Program-made: the position numbers and the translations under genes
Shown here: positions 31,329-36,833 of the stretch, piece after piece
How positions within the stretch are numbered: position 1 is the stretch's first letter
Layout of the letters: every line of letters begins with the position of its first letter
From: an uncultured Patescibacteria group bacterium
GTDB lineage: Bacteria > Patescibacteriota > Patescibacteriia > Veblenbacterales > UBA10138
NCBI GenBank assembly: GCA_937929825.1
Contig: CALFUV010000029.1
Location: forward strand, 1 to 36,833
Direction: 5' to 3'
DNA: 36,833 nucleotides
Notes under the pieces: generated by a model
Database searches by the model: none
What the model was told of the DNA's origin: nothing
Seen by the model: only the letters and a program-made list of their open reading frames with translations

Positions 31329-32564
31329 TTAAGGTATGAAAATTTTAGATAAGCCTTTTATTTTATCTACCACTTTGGCAAGTGATGATAATTTTGGTAG
31401 ACTAAACCCTTTCACGCTCTCTGCCCGCAATAATCCCCAGCGAACTAATCCTAATGCTGTGCTGAATGCCGGATCATTAACTTTTTCCAAAGGACTGGCA
31501 ACATCAAGCGGATAACCTAATGAGGCTGGTAAACGAAACTGGTGTTTGGCCGCTTCAACCAATCCGGGAAGTTTAGCCCCACCGCCGGTTAAAATAATAC
31601 CGGCCGGCAATTTTCCAGAACGATCAATTTTACCTAGTTCTTTGTCAACCAAACTGAATATTTCTTCTAGGCGAGCTTCAATTATCTCAACTAAATTTTT
31701 TCTACTAATAAACCCCTCTTCAGCACTTATTTCAGATAAATTAATTTCTTCGCGTTTACCAACATCACTTGACGATGCCTGACCATAATCAATTTTTAAT
31801 CTCTCGGCCACATCAATTGAAGTTCTAAGACCAATAGCAATATCATTGGTAATGTGACCGGAACCAACTGGTAAAATAGCTGCGTGTAAAGGATCGCCCT
31901 CCTCACAAACCAGTAAACTGGTAGTAGCTCCACCAATATTAATCACTGCCACACCTAATTCCTTTTGGCGTTTAGTCGCAACCGCTTCGGTGTTGGCTAG
32001 TATACCCAAAACCAAATCATCAATATCCACTCCAGTGCGATAAACACATTTAGTAAAATTTTTAACTTGAGCAGTTTGCCCTTCAATAATTTGTGCTTCT
32101 ACCTCCAAACGAACCCCGGTCATGCCTACTGGATCTTTAATACCGGCTTGACCATCAACAGTAAACGATCGCGGTAAGACATGAAGAATTTCATAGTTAG
32201 GGGGAGTAGCTACAGCCTGTGCAGCTTCTACTACTCGTGCTACGTCATCTTCACTAATTTCGCCATTGGGTTTTGACACAGCGATAACACCATGACTAGA
32301 TTGAGCTTGAATATGACTACCGTTAATACCCACCCAAGCATGCTCAACTGGCGAACCGGTCATCCGTTCAACTTTCTCCAAACAACTTGAAATTGCCGAT
32401 ACCGCATCATCAATACTGGTAACTACACCCTTATGAATACCTTCCGATGGAACTTCGGCCAAACCAATAACACGCAGATTATCTTCTGCGCCACCTTGAG
32501 CCACCGCCACTCTAATGGCTGTTGATCCTATATCCAATCCAACTATGGAAGAAGATGAAGACAT
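31329..32564 (-). CDS. ftsA: Cell division protein FtsA
   Basis: Actin-fold protein that ties FtsZ to the membrane. 411 aa from the ATG of MSSSSSIVGLDIG; the track begins 12 codons earlier in AT-rich leader, and AAAGAG lies 9 nt before the chosen ATG. Phosphate 1 VGLDIGSTAIRVAVA, the 1C domain (HVLPRSFTVDGQ), phosphate 2 VAVINIGGATTSLLV, and the adenosine motif GIILTGGGAKLPGL are present. The C terminus VVDKIKGLSKIFIP is the short amphipathic membrane-targeting helix. It pairs with the ftsZ C-terminal peptide next door. Confidence 0.96.
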   Translation of the reverse strand: MSSSSSIVGLDIGSTAIRVAVAQGGAEDNLRVIGLAEVPSEGIHKGVVTSIDDAVSAISSCLEKVERMTGSPVEHAWVGINGSHIQAQSSHGVIAVSKPNGEISEDDVARVVEAAQAVATPPNYEILHVLPRSFTVDGQAGIKDPVGMTGVRLEVEAQIIEGQTAQVKNFTKCVYRTGVDIDDLVLGILANTEAVATKRQKELGVAVINIGGATTSLLVCEEGDPLHAAILPVGSGHITNDIAIGLRTSIDVAERLKIDYGQASSSDVGKREEINLSEISAEEGFISRKNLVEIIEARLEEIFSLVDKELGKIDRSGKLPAGIILTGGGAKLPGLVEAAKHQFRLPASLGYPLDVASPLEKVNDPAFSTALGLVRWGLLRAESVKGFSLPKLSSLAKVVDKIKGLSKIFIP

Positions 32565-32652
32565 GATAATTAACTCTTTAATTATATAACCAATACTCAC
32601 TAATGTGAATATTAAGACGCTGAATAATTTTATTGTTCAGTTATTAAAAACT

Positions 32653-32994
32653 TTATAACAGTATTAAACCGGCCACTATAACTGCTCCAAGAGCGGTTAT
32701 TAATACAGCCGCTGCCAACAAATTCTTTAAAAGCGCTACTTGACCGGAAAGTCTAGGCTCAACTATATCAAATAATCTTTCCAAAGCAGTATTAAAAGCT
32801 TCAGCTGTTAAAACCATAATAGAAACAATAGTCAAAAGGGCCCATGATATTTTATTAAGTTGCCAATAATAAGCTATAAACTGAACAAAAAAAGCTGCAA
32901 AAAGCTGCCAGCGAAAACTTTTTTCCCTCTGCCACAAATACTGTAGTCCTAAAAAGGCATACTTGAATTTATTAATTATTTTAATAAATTTCAT
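32653..32994 (-). CDS. DgkA-type lipid kinase (diacylglycerol/undecaprenol kinase family)
   Basis: A 113-aa membrane enzyme with three helices that phosphorylates a lipid alcohol, in Gram-positive relatives undecaprenol. The core motif AEAFNTALERLFD has the catalytic Glu, Asn and Glu (E69/N72/E76 in E. coli numbering), and EKSFRWQLF matches the N-terminal amphipathic part. The conserved Lys-Asp pair before the last helix reads LLKNLLAAAVL: Lys is kept but Asp95 is Asn (codon AAT). In E. coli that Asp is one of the key polar residues. It overlaps ybeY by 4 bp. Activity may be reduced or the residue may be tolerated here. Confidence 0.9.
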   Translation of the reverse strand: MKFIKIINKFKYAFLGLQYLWQREKSFRWQLFAAFFVQFIAYYWQLNKISWALLTIVSIMVLTAEAFNTALERLFDIVEPRLSGQVALLKNLLAAAVLITALGAVIVAGLILL

Positions 32995-33434
32995 ATATTC
33001 TGCACAGCTAGTCTATCCTTACCCAGTATTTTTTTCTCTACTTTTTCCATAATCAATCTATCATAATGCTTAATATGATCATAACCTAACAAATGTAAGC
33101 AACCATGTACAAATAAAAATTCCAATTCCTGCTCAAAGCTATTACCAAATTTTAACGATTGCTTTTTTGCTTTGCTTAAACATATAAAAATTTCACCGCT
33201 AATTTTAGGTTTAACTTGATAAATAAAAGATAACACATCTGTGACTTTATTAATCCGACGATATTGGCGATTTAATATTTTTATTTTTGTAGATGTAACC
33301 AAAACCAAACTAACTTCGGCAAATTTTTTTCCTGTTAATTTTTGAATTCGCTTCAATAATTTTACACAAGATAACTTAAAACCCTTAGGTACTCTGTTGC
33401 CAGAAATATTAATAAAACTTAAAACAGCCGGCAT
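32991..33434 (-). CDS. ybeY: Endoribonuclease / rRNA maturation factor YbeY
   Basis: Zinc-dependent RNase that helps mature 16S rRNA. 147 aa, normal length. The metal motif HGCLHLLGYDH is complete (three His). The upstream motif is KVTDVLSFIY (normally TDVLSFP). Its stop overlaps the start of the dgkA-type gene (ATGA-like), a common pairing of ybeY and dgkA in bacteria. Two proteins with TSP3 repeats precede it. Confidence 0.95.
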   Translation of the reverse strand: MPAVLSFINISGNRVPKGFKLSCVKLLKRIQKLTGKKFAEVSLVLVTSTKIKILNRQYRRINKVTDVLSFIYQVKPKISGEIFICLSKAKKQSLKFGNSFEQELEFLFVHGCLHLLGYDHIKHYDRLIMEKVEKKILGKDRLAVQNI

Positions 33435-33462
33435 AAATTAAGTTGTTTTAAGTAATTTATAT

Positions 33463-34764
33463 TTAAGGAACCATCTGACTAACAAATTGTTCAACTGGGG
33501 GCAGTAATGAAAACATTCTAATCATAGCTTTATAGAGTTTATAATAAGAAGCTTTTTCATTAGTGCCAATATTATAACTAAAGGCATAGATATTTTCAGC
33601 TGTCGCCAAATAAACCGCTAAACCATCTGGCGACATTGCCCAAGTGTACCTACTGGTTTTAAATTCTGGAACTTCAGCTGGACGCAGACTGGGAAATTGT
33701 TTAGCATACCATTCGGCAGAAGTTAATCTATCGGTGTTGGCAATAACCACTAAACTCATAAATTCAGAGTTACCGCTGGAAATAATTATCTCCGTGCCAG
33801 ATTGATCAATTACTTTAAGTTCCCAGGTACCGGGGTATTTAATTTGATAAAAGAAACTCTCATTTCTGTAATTTTCAAAAACATCACTATCAATTAGTAA
33901 TGCTCCTTGGCCTAATTTTGGATCATAACCACTCTCCACTTCATTACCATCAAGATAACCATCATCGTCAGAATCTGGTTTATTAGCATCTGTACCAAAA
34001 ATAATCTCTTCTTCATCTGTTAAACCATCCCCGTCAGTATCCATGGTTGATAATGGTGGTGTTATGGTACGAGGATTTAAGGGCGGTTCCACAACAGCCG
34101 GCTTAGCATCAATACCTAAGGGTGACGCTTCGTGATCACCGGCTTCTATACCAGCCGTACCTTCTTCCAGATTAAAACGCAAAATATAAGTCGACCCGTC
34201 CAAACTTTCATAAAGATAAGGACTTCCACCAGGCTCCGGATTCTGAGGTACCTGAGGCAAATATACTACCCCTTGAGCCAAACCTGTAAAACCAGCGGCA
34301 CTTAAAATATTGCTTGATGGTGTGCCTAAAACAATAGATAATGGAGCTAAAGGATAACGATTATTTTCAGCATAATACATTTCCAAAGCGGCTTGTATTT
34401 CTCTAATATCGCGGTAACGCACGCGATCACGCTCGGCGGCAGTAGGATATTGTGGTTCTGGAAGTACCGGTGTTGCTGGTTCGGGCGTAGATTCAACTAT
34501 CGGTATCGACTGAACTGGCAGCGGCAGTTCTTTTTTTGATTGAGCACGCAAAAATAAATAAACCACTAAACTAATTATCAAAGCAACTAAGACAACTAAA
34601 ATAACTAATAATATTTTTTTACTAGAACCTGACTTGGCTACCATTCCTTGATAAGCATTAGGCATAGTATAAATTTCGCCCCATACTTCAGGTTTAATTG
34701 ATTTCTCAGACGGCGAACTGCTTGAAGCTGAAGCAGATGGATTATTTTTCTTCTTACTAAACAC
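33463..34764 (-). CDS. Membrane protein with pilin-like head, TSP3 calcium repeats and PsbP-like end
   Basis: A 433-aa protein that starts at a GTG with a strong GGAGGTG site. A Ser-rich cytoplasmic part precedes one membrane helix (KKILLVILVVLVALIISLVVYLFL). Next is a segment VRYRDIREIQAALEMYYAENNRYPL that looks like the alpha-1C and head of a type II pseudopilin/major pilin, but without the class III cleavage site. Then two thrombospondin type 3 calcium repeats follow ([24 protein letters not shown]) and a C-terminal domain with FFYQIKYPGTWELKVID, PsbP/Mog1-like. It is downstream of a related TSP3 protein. A calcium-stabilised surface stalk is inferred; function unknown. Confidence 0.8.
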   Translation of the reverse strand: MFSKKKNNPSASASSSSPSEKSIKPEVWGEIYTMPNAYQGMVAKSGSSKKILLVILVVLVALIISLVVYLFLRAQSKKELPLPVQSIPIVESTPEPATPVLPEPQYPTAAERDRVRYRDIREIQAALEMYYAENNRYPLAPLSIVLGTPSSNILSAAGFTGLAQGVVYLPQVPQNPEPGGSPYLYESLDGSTYILRFNLEEGTAGIEAGDHEASPLGIDAKPAVVEPPLNPRTITPPLSTMDTDGDGLTDEEEIIFGTDANKPDSDDDGYLDGNEVESGYDPKLGQGALLIDSDVFENYRNESFFYQIKYPGTWELKVIDQSGTEIIISSGNSEFMSLVVIANTDRLTSAEWYAKQFPSLRPAEVPEFKTSRYTWAMSPDGLAVYLATAENIYAFSYNIGTNEKASYYKLYKAMIRMFSLLPPVEQFVSQMVP

Positions 34765-34784
34765 TTTTTCACCTCCAAATAAAA

Positions 34785-35399
34785 TTAATTATTCCCAGCA
34801 GGTAATTCTAATAAACGACCCGGACCTAATGGATTATAACCAGCCCGCACTTCCTGACCATCGGTATAACCATCACCGTCAGTATCAGAATTCAAAGGAT
34901 CAGTACGGTAAATTCTTACTTCCTCGCCGTCAAATAAACCATCACTGTCAGTATCAGGATTCAAAGGATCAGTGCCTAATCTTAGTTCTTCAGCGTCAGT
35001 TAAACCGTCGCCGTCAGTATCAATATCAGCCGTAGGTTGGGGTGAAGCTGCTGGAATTTGAGCAGCCTCCGGTGCTATATTTTTATCGGTAACCGGCAAG
35101 GCTGTTTCATTAATTTTAAGTGAGCACTTGCCAAATATCGGACAATTAACTGCTGTACGGCTACTGTACCACCACCAACCTCCACCTGCTAATAAAATAA
35201 CAATTATCAATACTACCGCCAACCATAAAATAATCTTACGTCCAGACTTGGGTAATTCTGGTGAAAAAGATAATGGCTGTGATTCTATTGGCTGCAAATT
35301 ATTTATTTCTAAAGACATACCCATTGGTGGCGGTGAAGCTTGGGCAAAAATATCTTCTACTGGTGCTGGTTGAGTTGGTGGTGTTTTCTCATCAAACAT
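34785..35399 (-). CDS. Single-pass membrane protein with three TSP3 calcium-binding repeats
   Basis: A 204-aa protein. A Pro-rich cytoplasmic part of about 50 residues, one membrane helix ([22 protein letters not shown]), a short Cys-containing linker (NCPIFGKC), then three Asp-rich repeats [33 protein letters not shown] and [19 protein letters not shown]. Each is a calcium-binding thrombospondin type 3 unit. The DNA of the repeats is also repetitive (CCGTCAGTATC... seen three times on the plus strand), a sign of recent duplication. It lies directly upstream of the larger TSP3 protein. Confidence 0.85.
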   Translation of the reverse strand: MFDEKTPPTQPAPVEDIFAQASPPPMGMSLEINNLQPIESQPLSFSPELPKSGRKIILWLAVVLIIVILLAGGGWWWYSSRTAVNCPIFGKCSLKINETALPVTDKNIAPEAAQIPAASPQPTADIDTDGDGLTDAEELRLGTDPLNPDTDSDGLFDGEEVRIYRTDPLNSDTDGDGYTDGQEVRAGYNPLGPGRLLELPAGNN

Positions 35400-35451
35400 A
35401 TATTAAAACTTTATTTTATTTAGAATATCATAATCCTTGGTTTAAATAAAA

Positions 35452-36833
35452 TTACCAAGGGGGTCTAGTAGTAAAATACCACACATCACCTTTTGTTGTT
35501 TTTCCGGAAATAGAATTATGGCTATCAATTCGCCAATAATATGTGGTGTTGTAATTCATATAAGGAGACCAGGTACTATTATTGGGGGTAAAACCTAAAT
35601 AATAAGGAGAGGATGTATCTGCGGCATTCATCACTCCATTATAGTCAGTTCCCATATATAAATAGAATCTATCTGTACATTTAGTATAATTCCAACTTAA
35701 CTGTAATAAGAGCTGCACACCTGTACTCCCTACTGAGGGATTGGGATTAGATGTTTTTTCTGGTAAGTCAATTTTATTAAACGTGCCAGTAACTGTAGTA
35801 TTACTTGTATAATTTCTAGGCTGTGGCGGACTGGTGCTGGCATAGCTATAACAAGATAAAGTATCGTCAAATGTAACGGTATGATAAGTATCTTTTTCAA
35901 CCTGAGTGCTGATTGGAGTTAAACCTACATAATTACCATCCAGCCGGGCAGTAGCGCCGCTGATGGCAGAGTTAAAATTATCCCTTGTTTGAATAGTAAT
36001 GGTTACTAAGGGTGGTGGCTGGGTGGTAAAACTCCAAACATCACCTTTTGTTGTTTTAACTGTGGAAGAATTATAAGAATCTACCCGCCAATAATAAGTA
36101 ACTCCATAAGCTAACGGTCCGGTAAAGGCGCTAACATTAGGATGGGTAGTAGTGGTTTTATAATATGGCGAACCAACTATAGCATTCGATACGCCATCAT
36201 AATCAGTACCCAAAAATATATGATAATAATTGGCACAACTAGAAGTTTGCCAATACAACGTTTGAACAGGGAAAAGATTTGTTTCTCCGTTAGCAGGGTA
36301 AGTATATAATGGTTTGGAAGGAATGCCGTAAATAAAATTTCCAGTCACCGTTGTATTAGTATTATAAACCATAGGTTGAGGCGGGCTAATACTATCAAAT
36401 AAATAACAATCAGATGGATCATCAATAAATTCTGCCTGATAAGTCATACCGGTAATAACAGAAGTTGAAGTAGGAGTAGCACCACTAAAGGGTGGTGAAG
36501 TATTAATAGTAGCAGTGATGCCTGTGATATTATTGCCGAGATTATCTTTAGCTTGGAAATTTACTGTGACTGTTGGAGGTGGCTCGGTAGTAAAACTTAA
36601 AACTTGGCCAGTAGTTAATCTTCCGTGATTTAAAGTATCCACCCGCCAATAATAAGTGGTGGCATAATTAAGAGTAGGCGGGGTGTAAGAAAATGGCGCA
36701 CTGGTTAAAGTAGCTACCAGTGTAGTGGGGTTAGTGCTGGTGCCAAAATAAACACGATAAGTATCAGCACAAGCAGCAGCCGTCCAAGTTAAACTGGGGT
36801 TAAGGCCAATACCTGTAGCGCCGTTGGCAGGTG
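35452..36833 (-). CDS. Large fibronectin-III-like repeat surface protein (5' part beyond the right edge)
   Basis: The C-terminal 459 residues of a longer protein. The track begins at an internal GTG, but the frame is open to the window edge and the upstream residues (YYWRVDTLNHG preceded by an identical type of repeat) show it continues. At least three fibronectin-like units are visible, each ending with a motif like TYYWRVDSYNS...KGDVWSFTT. They alternate with PEGA-like units (VTVNFQAKDNLGNNI, VTITIQTRDNFNSAI) that carry a paired Cys. The protein ends VWYFTTRPPW with no anchor visible. A secreted adhesin-like role is likely. Confidence 0.8.
   Translation of the reverse strand, partial: PANGATGIGLNPSLTWTAAACADTYRVYFGTSTNPTTLVATLTSAPFSYTPPTLNYATTYYWRVDTLNHGRLTTGQVLSFTTEPPPTVTVNFQAKDNLGNNITGITATINTSPPFSGATPTSTSVITGMTYQAEFIDDPSDCYLFDSISPPQPMVYNTNTTVTGNFIYGIPSKPLYTYPANGETNLFPVQTLYWQTSSCANYYHIFLGTDYDGVSNAIVGSPYYKTTTTHPNVSAFTGPLAYGVTYYWRVDSYNSSTVKTTKGDVWSFTTQPPPLVTITIQTRDNFNSAISGATARLDGNYVGLTPISTQVEKDTYHTVTFDDTLSCYSYASTSPPQPRNYTSNTTVTGTFNKIDLPEKTSNPNPSVGSTGVQLLLQLSWNYTKCTDRFYLYMGTDYNGVMNAADTSSPYYLGFTPNNSTWSPYMNYNTTYYWRIDSHNSISGKTTKGDVWYFTTRPPW

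Noticed and set aside
34840-35030. CRISPR-like direct repeats
   Set aside because: The repeats are in frame inside a gene and encode TSP3 calcium loops; spacing and variation fit protein repeats.

Overview
The window reads as a piece of a small-genome Patescibacteria (Candidate Phyla Radiation) chromosome, most like the Parcubacteria side. This is inferred from AT-rich intergenic DNA, a CPR-style type IV pilus (T4P) locus with a single-domain response regulator inside it, an NDK with an internal insertion, many single-pass surface proteins with thrombospondin-3 or fibronectin-like repeats, and a compact gene set. UGA is a normal stop here: RF2 is present and comEC ends in TGA. That argues against the UGA=Gly lineages (Gracilibacteria/Absconditabacteria). 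Every protein gene lies on the minus strand. The only plus-strand gene I can support is a tRNA-Pro(GGG).

Layout from low to high coordinate (transcription runs right to left). 1-8.8 kb: T4P cluster pilM-pilN-pilO-(small membrane protein)-prepilin-pilB-cheY-pilT-like-pilC, then a second prepilin cut by the window edge. The PilT-like ATPase has lost its Walker A lysine, its Walker B and its His box. 8.9-13.5 kb: a 1330-aa secreted repeat protein and a small membrane protein with a related N-terminal domain, probably pilus-linked surface proteins. 13.5-16 kb: an accessory, RNA-rich stretch. It holds the tRNA, a promoter-to-terminator structured RNA of about 235 nt, two tandem paralogous zinc-ribbon proteins behind a long structured leader, and a phenylalanine-type T-box in front of a 68-codon ORF whose apparent start codon is ATA. 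16-23 kb: glycosyltransferase, NDK, response regulator, a split ComEC (membrane and MBL parts as two overlapping genes), RF2 with its programmed +1 frameshift, HtrA protease and a small membrane protein.

23.2-29.8 kb is the most coherent functional block, a cobalamin module. NrdR and a B12-dependent class II ribonucleotide reductase (NrdJ) sit behind a promoter with two NrdR boxes. Then come a PduO-type cobalamin adenosyltransferase, a membrane-anchored DUF4430 protein (the fold of the transcobalamin/intrinsic-factor C-terminal domain), a DUF6580 multi-pass protein resembling ECF S components, a cobalamin riboswitch, and a secreted alpha/alpha-toroid protein. The toroid and DUF4430 together resemble a transcobalamin split into two genes. 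I infer a capture-import-adenosylate-use pathway for scavenged corrinoid feeding dNTP synthesis.

30-36.8 kb: ftsZ, ftsA, dgkA-type lipid kinase and ybeY, followed by three surface proteins (a pilin-head/TSP3 fusion, a TSP3 protein, and a fibronectin-like repeat protein cut by the right edge). No CRISPR array, insertion sequence, phage gene or replication origin was seen.
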